Source: Thalassovita aquimarina
Lineage (GTDB): Bacteria > Pseudomonadota > Alphaproteobacteria > Rhodobacterales > Rhodobacteraceae
Reading direction: 5' to 3'
NCBI RefSeq assembly: GCF_018219815.1
Contig: NZ_JADMKU010000013.1
Span: 48,329-112,328, forward strand
DNA: 64,000 nucleotides
This document shows, one piece after another, positions 16,944 to 25,577 of this stretch (the stretch's first letter is position 1; every line of letters starts with the position of its first letter). Below the pieces are notes generated by a model. The model was given only the letters and a program-made list of their open reading frames with translations, ran no database searches and was not told the origin of the DNA. A program made the translations under genes and the position numbers.

Positions 16944-17375
16944 TCAGATGGCGGATCGGCCGGGCACCCGCGATGTTCTCCGGCGTTTCGCATAGCGCGC
17001 CAGGGCGGTGCGCATCAAGCGGCGGAAGCTCGGGCATTCAAGATGGCTCGGCGCTGTGCAATTCGCCACGTGACGCAGACCATCGCGCAGCGCCGTCAGT
17101 TCCTTGATGCGCAGGTCAAGCTGATCGGCCTTCTCGCTCAATTTGCGGTGTTCGATCCTCGGCTTGTCTTCGTAGCGCAGCATCTCGGCGATTTCCGAGA
17201 GCGTGAAACCCGCGATCTGTCCGAGTGAGATCAGGGACAGGCGGGTCAGGATATCGGGTTCGAAAATGCGCCGCAGCCCCCGTCGCCCGGCCGCCTGTAT
17301 CAACCCCTTTTCTTCGTAATACCGTAGTGTCGAGGCGGGGATGCCGCTTTTCCTTGCGACCTCGGCGATGTCCAT
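16944..17375 (-). CDS. MerR family transcriptional regulator
   Basis: About 143 residues: a MerR-type winged helix (MDIAEVARKSGIPASTLRYYEEKGLI) followed by a helical dimerisation region and a C-terminal stretch with two cysteines (NCTAPSHLECPSF). The four-cysteine CxxCxC-N5-C cluster of SoxR is absent, so this is not SoxR although the promoter it faces looks like a SoxR box. The start MDIAEV at 17375 (or one codon earlier) is the family's natural N-terminus; a longer frame to 17423 runs through the operator. It is divergent from the DUF2938 gene, its likely target. Confidence 0.85.
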   Translation of the reverse strand: MDIAEVARKSGIPASTLRYYEEKGLIQAAGRRGLRRIFEPDILTRLSLISLGQIAGFTLSEIAEMLRYEDKPRIEHRKLSEKADQLDLRIKELTALRDGLRHVANCTAPSHLECPSFRRLMRTALARYAKRRRTSRVPGRSAI

Positions 17376-17383
17376 CATCAGGC

Positions 17384-17414
17384 TTGACCTCAAGTTGACT
17401 TGAACTGGCATACG
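17384..17414 (+). promoter_or_regulatory. SoxR/MerR-type promoter with palindrome in a 19-base spacer
   Basis: TTGACC (17384-17389) and CATACG (17409-17414) are separated by 19 bases, the elongated spacer typical of MerR-activated promoters. The spacer holds the perfect palindrome TCAAGT-TG-ACTTGA (17390-17403), close to the known SoxR box. It points toward the DUF2938 gene at 17453 and overlaps the 5' region of the MerR gene. Confidence 0.6.
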
Positions 17415-17452
17415 ACCGGGCATTACTTGATTCTACAAGGGAAACCGATGCG

Positions 17453-17968
17453 ATGATCCTGACTGACCCCGATCGATATCCGATGCTTCTGCAGGCTGTG
17501 ATTCTTGGCATGGGGGCGACCCTGTTCATGGATCTCGTCGCCAGTGCCCGGCGCCGTTTTTTCAACACGCCCTCGCTTGACTACGCGTTGGTGGGGCGTT
17601 GGATCGGGTACTTGCCGCGGGGCGTGTTCATTCACCGTCCCATCGTCAAGACCGCGCCGGTCACGGGCGAAAAGGCCCTTGGCTGGGGCACGCATTACCT
17701 GATCGGAATTGTTTTCGCCGCGTTGTTCCTGATGATCGAAACGCCGGATTGGCCGGGCAGGCCCGAACTGCTGCCATCGCTGGGGTTTGGCCTGCTGACC
17801 GTCGCCGCCCCGTTTTTCCTGCTTCAGCCCTGCCTGGGCGCCGGGATCGCGGCAAGAAACACACCGCATCCATGGCTGGCAAGGTTGAACAGCGCCACCG
17901 CCCATTTGTCCTTCGGGCTGGGGCTATGGGTCACCGGCTGGGTCATGGCCCTCGCGGTATGGGGCTGA
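17453..17968 (+). CDS. DUF2938 family membrane protein
   Basis: A 171-residue integral membrane protein of the DUF2938 family, function unknown. Hydrophobic segments lie near residues 12-30, 82-98, 108-130 and 145-170. Family features are the ATLFMDLVA start, GRWIGYLPRGVFIHRPI, GEKALGWGTHYLIGI and the AHLSFGLGLWV end. The MerR-type promoter at 17384-17414 points at it, so it is probably induced by the neighbouring MerR protein's signal. The gap after it (17969-18081) before the convergent amidase gene holds nothing recognisable. Confidence 0.85.
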   Translation: MILTDPDRYPMLLQAVILGMGATLFMDLVASARRRFFNTPSLDYALVGRWIGYLPRGVFIHRPIVKTAPVTGEKALGWGTHYLIGIVFAALFLMIETPDWPGRPELLPSLGFGLLTVAAPFFLLQPCLGAGIAARNTPHPWLARLNSATAHLSFGLGLWVTGWVMALAVWG

Positions 17969-18081
17969 ATGAACGGATCGCGTTGCCGCGATGCTCGGCC
18001 GGGTTCTGAACGCGACCTCCCTCAAGGCATGCCGCAGGGAACACACCAGCGACCGATCCACTAGACTTGCCCAGCGGGGCT

Positions 18082-19482
18082 TCAATCCCAGTCCGGATCC
18101 GCCACCGCAACGGGCCTACCTGCGTTTTCGATATCGGTACCCGCTGCCAGCAGGATGTCTTCGCGGAAGCGCGGCCCGACCAGTTGAACGCCCACCGGCC
18201 TGTGGTCCGCTTCACCGGTATCGACGGCAAGCGATGGAACGCCGATCGCCGGGAGCGCCCGTTGCGTCAGCTGGGCCTCGAACACTGCCGCGAAAGCGTC
18301 TTGCGAACTGACATCCTGTTGCTGGGTGAAGGGTAATTCTCCCGATACCGGGCAAATGAGGATCGGGTAGTCCTGAAGGAACAATTCCCACTGCCGCACC
18401 AACGTGGCCCGGGTTTGCAGCGCCTTCATCAATTCGTCGAATCCGACTTCGCCGATATCCTTGGACATTTGCTCGAAGACGAACCTGGCATCGGGATCCG
18501 CCTCGCGGTCGATCATGTCCCGTGCCCCGAATTGGGTATCGGCCATCCACAGGCGCGCGTTGATCTCGGCGGCGGGCTGCATCGGGGGGCAGTCGATTTC
18601 TTCGACCGTCCAGCCGGCGGCCCTCAGTTTGTCCGCCGCATCGTACAGGGCCGCACGGACTTCGTCCGCGACGGGCATGCCGTCCGGCGCGACCGTCAAC
18701 GCCGCACGTTTGGGGAAATTCCCGCCTGTCATCGGTGCGGAGACGTACCACGGATCGCGTAGATCCGGCGCCGTCATGGCGGCCATCGACAGCCGGATGT
18801 CGGAAATGCTGCGGGCGATCGGCCCGGAAACCGCCATCAGCTGCGCTCCGATGAACCGGTCCGGCGCGCTGGCATTGTAGGCCGGAATTCTGCCAATCGT
18901 CGGGCGCAAGCCGTGCAGACCGCAGGCATAGGCCGGGTAGCGGATCGAACCCGCGATATCCGTGCCGTGACCTATGGCGCAAAGGCCGGCGGCCACCGCC
19001 GCTGCCGCGCCGCCAGAGGAACCGCCGGGGGTGACCGCCTTGTTGCGCGGATTGAGCGTCTGGCCATGCAGTTCGTTCTTGGTGAACCAGCGCAACGAAA
19101 AGGCCGGCGTGTTGGTGCGTCCGACGATCACACCGCCTGCCTTGCGCAGGTTGGAAACCACCGGGCTGTCATGTTCTGCCACCAGGTTTTCCTGCAGCCT
19201 GAGCCCGTTGGTGGTCGCATGTCCCTGCTGATCGACATTCACCTTGATCGTCAAAGGGACCCCGCACAGAACGCCCGGGTCTTCGCCGCGCGAAATCGCG
19301 TCATCGACTTCTCGTGCCGCCTGCAACGCTTCTTCGGGGAATTCCTGCACCACCGCGTTTATCTTCGCATTCACATCGGCGATGCGCTGCAGATGCGCCT
19401 TGGTCACTTCCGTCGCCGACAGTTTCTTCGTTCGGACCGCTGCCGCGATTTCGGTCGCCGTAAGTTTCCAGACTTGTTCCAT
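18082..19482 (-). CDS. Amidase (amidase signature family)
   Basis: A 466-residue amidase-signature enzyme, hydrolysing a carboxamide to acid and ammonia. The Ser-cisSer-Lys triad is visible: Lys80 in LTIKVNVD, the cis-Ser Ser155 in GGSSGG and the nucleophile Ser179 in GTDIAGSIRYPA. The start MEQVWKLTATEIAA at 19482 has AAGGAGA 8 bases ahead; the frame is open upstream but that part is not family-like. It is downstream of the Liv operon's terminator, so probably has its own promoter in 19483-19699. Substrate unknown; arylamides or aliphatic amides are both possible. Confidence 0.92.
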   Translation of the reverse strand: MEQVWKLTATEIAAAVRTKKLSATEVTKAHLQRIADVNAKINAVVQEFPEEALQAAREVDDAISRGEDPGVLCGVPLTIKVNVDQQGHATTNGLRLQENLVAEHDSPVVSNLRKAGGVIVGRTNTPAFSLRWFTKNELHGQTLNPRNKAVTPGGSSGGAAAAVAAGLCAIGHGTDIAGSIRYPAYACGLHGLRPTIGRIPAYNASAPDRFIGAQLMAVSGPIARSISDIRLSMAAMTAPDLRDPWYVSAPMTGGNFPKRAALTVAPDGMPVADEVRAALYDAADKLRAAGWTVEEIDCPPMQPAAEINARLWMADTQFGARDMIDREADPDARFVFEQMSKDIGEVGFDELMKALQTRATLVRQWELFLQDYPILICPVSGELPFTQQQDVSSQDAFAAVFEAQLTQRALPAIGVPSLAVDTGEADHRPVGVQLVGPRFREDILLAAGTDIENAGRPVAVADPDWD

Positions 19483-19699
19483 CCCACATCTCCTTTGCCT
19501 GCACCGGCGAAGATTGCACGTATCGTTTCTTTTGGACAGAGACAGAAACGAGAAGCCGGTCCGCGAACCGCTCCGCAGCAGTTTCTCGAACATGCGAACC
19601 GCGGCGGCCGTTCCGCTGGACACCCGGTCCGGGCAAACAGGCCGCTGGATTTTACGAACGGCCCGCCCGCCGATCCTCTGCATGCCCAGCGGATAAACG

Positions 19700-19725
19700 A
19701 AAAAGCCGCCCCACGAAGGGGCGGC
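19700..19725 (-). terminator. Rho-independent terminator of the Liv-type operon
   Basis: On the minus strand an 8-bp perfect stem, GCCGCCCC against GGGGCGGC, with a 5-base loop is followed by TTTTT. It lies 22 bases after the stop of the alpha/beta hydrolase gene, marking the end of the Liv operon. Confidence 0.85.
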
Positions 19726-19747
19726 CCGTCCTGGCTTTGTCTTCGGC

Positions 19748-20596
19748 TCAGCTTGTCAGCTTTTTCAGCAAGCCGGCGATCAGTTCAGCGTCTTCCGGAT
19801 TGGCCAGGTTCGGCGCGTGGCCGCAGGCGGGGAACAGGCTGGCTTCGGGGTGCGGGCCGGTGGCCATCATCTTGGCCAGCAATTCGTCGGTCAGAAGATC
19901 CGACTGCGTCCCTTGAAGGATATGGGTCGGCGCGGTGATCCGCTCATAGAACGGCCAATTTCGGATCTGGTCGGGAATGGCTTCGAACGCGTCGATGATC
20001 CGGGGATCGTAATGCAGGGTCAGCTTGCCGTCGCCGCGCCGCCGGACCGAGGTTTCCGCCATACGCTGCCAGAATCCGTCCGGCGCCGGACCGAACGGGG
20101 CATAGACACTGCGCAGCCAGGTTTCGGCCTCGGCCATGCTGAAAAATTCGGGCAACGCACGGGCATAGGTGATGATCCTCGCCAATGCGTCATCGGGGAT
20201 TTCCGGCGCGATGTCGTTGATGATGAAGGCGGTGATCCGGTCAGCATACGCGCCCGAGGCCACATGCATCCCGATCAGCGCCCCCATCGACGTGCCGATC
20301 CACGCGGTTTTTTCGATACCGTAGTGGTCCAGCATCGCTTCGGCGATCCGGGCATAGTAGCTGGTGACGTATTGTTCGTAGGGCTTTTCGGCCCAGCTCG
20401 ACAATCCACGCCCGAGCGTGTCGGGGCAGATCACGAAATAGTCCCCCGACAACGCCAGCGCGAGTTCGTCGAAATCGCGGCCGTTGCGTGCCAGTCCGTG
20501 CCACATGATCAGCGGCGGCGAAGACGGATCGCCCCATTCCATCACGTGAATGTCGTGCCCCATCAGAGGCAGGAATACCGAGCGCGGGGTGTTCAT
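19748..20596 (-). CDS. Alpha/beta hydrolase
   Basis: A 282-residue alpha/beta-hydrolase-fold enzyme. The oxyanion segment MWHGLARNGRDFDEL, the nucleophile elbow GTSMGA (Ser103) and the C-terminal histidine in FPACGHAPNLANPEDAELI are visible. The ATG at 20596 overlaps the livM stop by 4 bases, so it is translationally coupled to the ABC transporter and very probably acts on the imported compound, for example cleaving an ester or a C-C bond of an aromatic ring-cleavage product (inference). The operon terminator follows. Confidence 0.88.
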   Translation of the reverse strand: MNTPRSVFLPLMGHDIHVMEWGDPSSPPLIMWHGLARNGRDFDELALALSGDYFVICPDTLGRGLSSWAEKPYEQYVTSYYARIAEAMLDHYGIEKTAWIGTSMGALIGMHVASGAYADRITAFIINDIAPEIPDDALARIITYARALPEFFSMAEAETWLRSVYAPFGPAPDGFWQRMAETSVRRRGDGKLTLHYDPRIIDAFEAIPDQIRNWPFYERITAPTHILQGTQSDLLTDELLAKMMATGPHPEASLFPACGHAPNLANPEDAELIAGLLKKLTS

Positions 20597-21651
20597 TTCG
20601 CGTCTCCCTTGTTGATGATGGTCCCGGCAATCCCGGAGGGGAAGAAATAGACCAGCAGGATGAAGATGATGCCGAGCCACAACAGCCAGCGTTCGGGGGT
20701 CAGAAGTTCGGGCAGGACCGGCACGGCGGCCACGGCTCCGGCGGCGGCCTCCATCAGATCGCGCAGGTAGTATTGCGCCAGCACCAGGGCGCTTGCGCCG
20801 ATCACCGCGCCCCACATCGTGCCCATGCCGCCGATCACCACCATCAGCAGGATGTCGATCATGATCGCGAAGCTGAGCGCGGTGTCAGGCCCGGTATATT
20901 TCAGCCACACCGCATAGACCGATCCGGCCAGCGACGCGGTGACGGCGGCGATGCAGAACACGGCGGTGCGGTAGGCCACGACCTTGTAGCCGATGCCCTC
21001 GGCGCGCGCTTCGTTCTCGCGGATCGCCTTGAGCACGGTGCCGAGCGGCGATCCGGTGATCCGCAGCATCATCCAGAACATCAAAGCGGCGGTCACGAAG
21101 ACGAAGTAGTAAGCGGCCAGCTTGCCGTTGAGCTTGACGCCAAGCAGCCGGATGACTTTGCCGTCGTCGTCGACCATCAGCTTGGTGGCGGTCTTGAAGA
21201 TCGCCGGGGTCTTGTAGGTGATCCCGTCCTCGCCGCCGGTGAGCCCCGACAGTTGCTGTGCCAGCACCAGCACGACCGAAGCCGCCGCCAGCGTGATCAT
21301 CGCGAAGAAGATCGCCTTCACCCGCAGGCTGAGCATGCCGATCAGCACTGCGACCACCAGCGACACCACAACGCCCGCCAGCGCGCCGAGTCCCAGGGCG
21401 CCCCAGCCCGCGCCGATATGTTTCAGCGAGATCGCCGCGCCATAGGCGCCGAAGCCGAAGAACATGGTATGGGCGAAGGAGACGATGCCGGTATAGCCGA
21501 TCAGCAGGTCGTAGCTTGCCACCAGCGCGATGAACACGGCGATGCGCGCGGCGACTTCCAGCGATCGCACGTCCTGAAACAGGAACGGCGCGAACAAAAG
21601 CACGGCCCAGATCAGGAGCGATGCGGTTTTAACGGTAAGAGTGCCTTTCAT
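20593..21651 (-). CDS. livM: Branched-chain amino acid-type ABC transporter permease (LivM family)
   Basis: A 352-residue inner-membrane permease of the LivM type with 8-10 hydrophobic segments. The family motif GYTGIVSFAHTMFFGFGAYGA near residue 52 and the late EARAEGIGYKVVAYR cytoplasmic loop (EAA region contacting the ATPases) are clear. It pairs with the LivH-type permease encoded 9 bases upstream. The solute is not necessarily an amino acid: in this operon the transporter is coupled to a hydrolase. Confidence 0.92.
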   Translation of the reverse strand: MKGTLTVKTASLLIWAVLLFAPFLFQDVRSLEVAARIAVFIALVASYDLLIGYTGIVSFAHTMFFGFGAYGAAISLKHIGAGWGALGLGALAGVVVSLVVAVLIGMLSLRVKAIFFAMITLAAASVVLVLAQQLSGLTGGEDGITYKTPAIFKTATKLMVDDDGKVIRLLGVKLNGKLAAYYFVFVTAALMFWMMLRITGSPLGTVLKAIRENEARAEGIGYKVVAYRTAVFCIAAVTASLAGSVYAVWLKYTGPDTALSFAIMIDILLMVVIGGMGTMWGAVIGASALVLAQYYLRDLMEAAAGAVAAVPVLPELLTPERWLLWLGIIFILLVYFFPSGIAGTIINKGDAK

Positions 21652-21660
21652 CGCAACCTC

Positions 21661-22653
21661 CTATTTCACTGCCGGGGCCAGCCCGGAGGGCCGCCACAGC
21701 AGGATCAGCATCATCAGGATCATGGTCGAGGCGAGCGCCAGTTTCGGCGCCAGGAAGCCGACGTAATTGTCGGCCAGCCCGACCATGATCGCGCCCAGAA
21801 GCGTGCCCTGGATCGATCCCAGCCCGCCAATGATCACCACGATGAACACCACCACCATCAGCTCCGCCCCAAGCGAGGGCGTGATCAGCGTCTCGTATCC
21901 GGCCCACATCGCGCCGCCCAAGGCGGCCAGCGCCGAGCCGACCATGAAGACACCGATGAACAGCCGGTCGACCTTGAAGCCAAGCGCCTCGACCATTTCG
22001 CGGTTTTCGACGCCCGCGCGGATCAGCAGCCCGATCCGGGTGCGGTTCAAGAGCAGGTGCAGCCCGACATAGACCAGCGCGCCAAGGGCGAAGGCGAACA
22101 GCCGGTACAGATCGACCGAGGCGTCGCCGATCAAGAGCGACCCTTCCAGGAAGGCCGGGCGCGGCACGTTCAGCGGCGATCCGCCCCAGCTGGCCAGTAT
22201 GATCTGTTCGGCGACGATCAGCGCCCCCATGGTGATCAGAATCTGGCGCAGGTGGTCGCTGTAGACGGGTTTGACGATGACGCGTTCGAAGAACCAGCCC
22301 CCCGCCAGGCCGAAGGCCAGTGCTGCGGCCAGCGCGCAGATCAACGCCAGCAGGTTCAACAGCACGCTGTCGGCCCCCAGCCAGCCGCCAAGCGCGGCCA
22401 GGACCGAGGCGGCGACGAAGGCACCGAAGGAAATGAAGGCCGAATGGCCGAAGTTCAGAACGTCCATCAGCCCGAAGACGAGGCTGAGCCCTGAGGCCAT
22501 CAGGAAAATCATCATCCCCATCGACAGCCCCGCCACCGTCAGGGTCAGCCAGCTTGACGGTGCGCCGATCAGGATGAAGGCGACAAGCGCCATGGCGACG
22601 GGCAGCAGGAACACCCCGCCTGCGCGTGAAATAAGCTCGGACAGCCCGGTCAT
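21661..22653 (-). CDS. livH: Branched-chain amino acid-type ABC transporter permease (LivH family)
   Basis: A 330-residue permease of the LivH type. Landmarks are SGLSLVFGLMDVLNFGHSAF near residue 53, the RAGVENREMVEALGFKVDRL loop facing the ATPases and GGLGSIQGTLLGAI near the end. The ATG at 22653 overlaps the livF stop by 4 bases. It forms the membrane channel with LivM. Confidence 0.92.
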   Translation of the reverse strand: MTGLSELISRAGGVFLLPVAMALVAFILIGAPSSWLTLTVAGLSMGMMIFLMASGLSLVFGLMDVLNFGHSAFISFGAFVAASVLAALGGWLGADSVLLNLLALICALAAALAFGLAGGWFFERVIVKPVYSDHLRQILITMGALIVAEQIILASWGGSPLNVPRPAFLEGSLLIGDASVDLYRLFAFALGALVYVGLHLLLNRTRIGLLIRAGVENREMVEALGFKVDRLFIGVFMVGSALAALGGAMWAGYETLITPSLGAELMVVVFIVVIIGGLGSIQGTLLGAIMVGLADNYVGFLAPKLALASTMILMMLILLWRPSGLAPAVK

Positions 22654-23372
22654 TTGGCTTCCTCCTCGAACATGGACAGGCTGAGCAACCGGTCCTGCAA
22701 TGCCTTGTCGGCGACGAAATCGGTCATGGTGCCGCGATGCACCACGCGGCCATCATCGATCACCGCCATGTCGCGCCCGAGCGAGCGGGCGAATTCGAAA
22801 TTCTGTTCCACCAGCAGGATCGTGGTGTGTTCGGAAATTTCCCGGAACGCCTCGGCCATCGCGTTGACGATGGCGGGGGCCAGCCCCTTGGTCGGTTCGT
22901 CGATCAGGATCAGTTCGCGCGGCTCGATAATGGCGCGCGACACGGCGAGCATCTGTTTCTGCCCACCCGACAATGTGCCCGCCTGCTTGTCCCAGAACTT
23001 CTTCAGCGCCGGGAACAGGTCGTAGATGCGTTCCAGCCGGGTCTGGTCGAACTTGCCGTTGGCGGTGGCCAGGACCATGTTTTCGGCCACCGTCAGCCCG
23101 CCGAAGATGCCCATGTTTTCGGGCACGAAGGCGATGCCGTGCTTGGCGATATCCGACGGGTGCAGCCCGGTGATGTCCTCGCCGCGGAACCGCACCGAGC
23201 CGGGATTGGGCTTCCACAGCCCCATGATCGAGCGCAAGGTCGTCGTCTTGCCCGCGCCATTGCGGCCCAGCAGCACGAAAACGCCGCCTTCGGGCACGTC
23301 GAGAGTTACATCATGCAGGACCGAATACTGTTCGATCTTGGTCTGCATGTTCTGAAGACTGAGAAGGGTCAT
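22650..23372 (-). CDS. livF: ABC transporter ATP-binding protein (LivF family)
   Basis: A 240-residue ATPase. Walker A is GRNGAGKTT (residues ~34-42), the signature motif is LSGGQKQML and Walker B is LILIDEPTKGL, with the switch histidine region replaced by the usual LivF LLVEQN. It energises uptake with LivG. Start overlaps the livG-type stop region by 4 bases; translation is coupled throughout the operon. Confidence 0.93.
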   Translation of the reverse strand: MTLLSLQNMQTKIEQYSVLHDVTLDVPEGGVFVLLGRNGAGKTTTLRSIMGLWKPNPGSVRFRGEDITGLHPSDIAKHGIAFVPENMGIFGGLTVAENMVLATANGKFDQTRLERIYDLFPALKKFWDKQAGTLSGGQKQMLAVSRAIIEPRELILIDEPTKGLAPAIVNAMAEAFREISEHTTILLVEQNFEFARSLGRDMAVIDDGRVVHRGTMTDFVADKALQDRLLSLSMFEEEAK

Positions 23373-24145
23373 GTGGTGGCGTCCTCCGTGGCGCCTGCGG
23401 TGCCGAGATAGACATCGCGCACGATCTGGCTCGACATCACTTCGTCGGGCGCGCCGTCGGCGACCAGCCGGCCGTTGTGCAGCACGATGATCCGGTCGGC
23501 CAGCGCGCGCACCACGTCCATCTTGTGTTCGACCAGCAGAACGGTTTTCGACTTGTCGTGCTTGATCTCGGCGATCAGGTCCAAAACGTCCGGCGCATGG
23601 TCGAGGCTCATGCCCGCCGTGGGTTCGTCGAACATGTAGATATCGGGTTCCATCGCCATCAGCAGTGCCACTTCCAGCTTGCGTTGATCGCCGTGGGGCA
23701 GGGACGAGGCCGGTTGATTTGCCACCGCCTGCAGCTTGGTGGCCTCAAGATAACGTTCGGCGCGCGCAGTCAGTTCGGTGAACCGCCCGACGGGGCGGAA
23801 GAACCGCGCGCCTTCGCCGGCCTGCGCCTGCACGGCGAGGCGGATGTTTTCAAGAACGCTGAGCTGCGGAAACAGGTTGGTCAGCTGAAAGGCCCGCCCG
23901 ATCCCGTGGCGGGCGCGTTTCGAGGCGGGGAACCGGGTCATGTCGATCCCGTCCTTCACCACCCGCCCGGCGGTCGGCATCAGCTGCCCCGAGATCATGT
24001 TGAAGAAGGTTGTCTTGCCGGCCCCGTTCGGGCCGACGATCACCGTCAGTTCGCCCGGGTTGAAAGCGCAGGATACCGCATCGACGGCAACGTGCCCGCC
24101 GAACCGGATCGTCAGATCCTCGGTGAGAAGCGATGGATGTGTCAT
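23369..24145 (-). CDS. livG: ABC transporter ATP-binding protein (LivG family)
   Basis: A 258-residue ATPase, slightly longer than LivF as usual for LivG. Walker A is GPNGAGKTT, the Q-loop region FQLTNLFPQLSVLENI and Walker B IYMFDEPTAGM are evident. The signature motif is SLPHGDQRKLEVA, the LivG-type variant of LSGGQ. It is separated from the binding-protein gene by 61 bases that contain a strong hairpin (24164-24189), so its expression may be lower than that of the binding protein. Confidence 0.92.
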   Translation of the reverse strand: MTHPSLLTEDLTIRFGGHVAVDAVSCAFNPGELTVIVGPNGAGKTTFFNMISGQLMPTAGRVVKDGIDMTRFPASKRARHGIGRAFQLTNLFPQLSVLENIRLAVQAQAGEGARFFRPVGRFTELTARAERYLEATKLQAVANQPASSLPHGDQRKLEVALLMAMEPDIYMFDEPTAGMSLDHAPDVLDLIAEIKHDKSKTVLLVEHKMDVVRALADRIIVLHNGRLVADGAPDEVMSSQIVRDVYLGTAGATEDATT

Positions 24146-24163
24146 AATAAGAAGTCCAGGGTG

Positions 24164-24189
24164 CCCCGGCCCGCCGAAGCGGGCAGGGG
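24164..24189 (-). terminator. Intra-operon hairpin between binding-protein gene and livG
   Basis: GCCCGC-CGAA-GCGGGC forms a 6-bp stem with tetraloop (24169-24184), extended across one mismatch by four more G-C pairs (24164-24167 with 24186-24189). There is no T-run. Placed just after the binding-protein stop, it is more likely a 3'-end stabiliser or attenuator than a full terminator. Confidence 0.5.
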
Positions 24190-24206
24190 TTGTGATGGAA
24201 ACGGGC

Positions 24207-25409
24207 TCAGTTGTTGCGGCCGACCGGAATGTCCATCTCGCTCGCCTCGATGATGCGGACGCGCTCGGGGATCGCCCAGTCGACTTCGGGATCTACCTTG
24301 ATCTTGAAGTGGATCATCGACTGCAGCGCCTGGTGGTCTTCGGGGCGGAAGGTCATTTCGCCCTTGGGCGTGTCCCAGGTCATGCCTTCCATCGCGGCGA
24401 TCAGGCCCTCGGCGTCGATGGTTTCGGCGGTTTCGATCGCCTTGACCACGGCCAGCGCCGCAGCCATGCCACCTGCGGTGAAGAAATCGGGCGGGGTGTC
24501 GAAGCGTTCCTGATGGGTCTTCACCAGCCACTCATTCACCGGGTTGTCATAGGCTTCGTAGTAGTAATAGATCGCGCCTTCCATGCCGGGCACGCGCTTG
24601 TAGGTGGTCAGCGCGGGCAGGATGTTGCCGCCGGTGGAAATCTTGATGTCGAAGCGTTCAGGCTGCATCGCCAGGATCTTTCCCATCGGGTCTGACGCGC
24701 CGGCGACGTAGATATAGATGATCTTGCGGCCCGGCTTGTCCTTCAGCGCGTTGAACATGCGTTCGGTGGCGGCGGTGAAATCGGTGGCGTCGGTGGGCAC
24801 GTATTCTTCGGTCACCACGTGGGAGCCACGGCTTTCAAGCGCCGATTTGAACGCCGCGATCCCGTCACGGCCGAAGGCGTAATCCTGTGCCAGCGTCGCC
24901 ACGTAAAGGTCGTCGCCGGGGTTCAGCGCCAGCGCCTGAGCCTGCGCGTCCATCGACGAATTGCGCGAGGTCTTGAACACGTAGCGGTTCGAATCCGGCC
25001 CGGTCAGGCTGTCGGCCACCGCCGGTTCCACGATCAGGATGCGTTCGTATTCCTCGGCGATCGGCAGCATGCCGACGGTCACGCCCGACGAGGTACCGCC
25101 GACCGCGATCAGCGCGTCGTCATCGCCATAGGCCTCGGCCAGCAGGGTGCGGGCGATGTCGGGCTTGAACTGGGTGTCCTTGTGGATGATCTCGATCGGG
25201 TGGCCTTTGACCTCCATCGTGCCGCCGGTGGCGTATTCCAGCCCCAGCTCGAAACCGGTTTCGCTTTGCCCGGAATAGACTTCGAAGCTCGATCCCGAGG
25301 TGCCGTGGATCAGCGCGATCTTGATCGGATCCTTGTCTGCCGCCTGTGCCGGCACGGCAAGGGCAAGCGTTGCCCCCAATGTGGACAGCACTTTGGTTAA
25401 TCTGTTCAT
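24207..25409 (-). CDS. ABC transporter substrate-binding protein (LivK/HAAT type)
   Basis: A 400-residue periplasmic binding protein of the type I, LivK-like fold. The signal peptide is MNRLTKVLSTLGATLALAVP ending in AQA. The mature protein starts DKDPIKIALIHGTSGSSFEVYSG, and the segments GGTSSGVTVGMLPIAEEY, VFKTSRNSSMDAQA and DYAFGRDGIAAFKSALESRG are typical of binding proteins assigned to aromatic or amide solutes rather than leucine. The start at 25409 has GGGAGGAAG 7 bases ahead; the longer frame to 25562 lacks a ribosome site. It is the first gene of the operon, and the inverted repeat at 25498-25535 lies in its promoter region. Confidence 0.9.
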   Translation of the reverse strand: MNRLTKVLSTLGATLALAVPAQAADKDPIKIALIHGTSGSSFEVYSGQSETGFELGLEYATGGTMEVKGHPIEIIHKDTQFKPDIARTLLAEAYGDDDALIAVGGTSSGVTVGMLPIAEEYERILIVEPAVADSLTGPDSNRYVFKTSRNSSMDAQAQALALNPGDDLYVATLAQDYAFGRDGIAAFKSALESRGSHVVTEEYVPTDATDFTAATERMFNALKDKPGRKIIYIYVAGASDPMGKILAMQPERFDIKISTGGNILPALTTYKRVPGMEGAIYYYYEAYDNPVNEWLVKTHQERFDTPPDFFTAGGMAAALAVVKAIETAETIDAEGLIAAMEGMTWDTPKGEMTFRPEDHQALQSMIHFKIKVDPEVDWAIPERVRIIEASEMDIPVGRNN

Positions 25410-25497
25410 TTGACTTCCTCCCGTTGACGTCCCACAGCCCACTTGGCGCGGGACAAAAAGCGTCTGCGGCGAGCATTCCAAACCGGTCTTTCGAAAA

Positions 25498-25535
25498 CAA
25501 GTTGGTGAAAACACGCAATGGTATTCACCTACTTG
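25498..25535. promoter_or_regulatory. Long inverted repeat upstream of the Liv-type operon
   Basis: CAAGTTGGTGAA at 25498-25509 is repeated inverted as TTCACCTACTTG at 25524-25535 with one mismatched pair, arms of 12 bases and a 14-base spacer. It is the only conspicuous structure in the gap 25410-25577 and lies about 90 bases ahead of the binding-protein start, so it is a good candidate operator. Confidence 0.5.
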
Positions 25536-25577
25536 GGCAGGCGTCGCGGGGGGGCGGGGCACGATGCGGGGGCGTTG

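Noticed and set aside
16944..17414. SoxR
   Set aside because: The promoter resembles a SoxR box, but the protein lacks the CxxCxC-N5-C cluster needed for the 2Fe-2S sensor.
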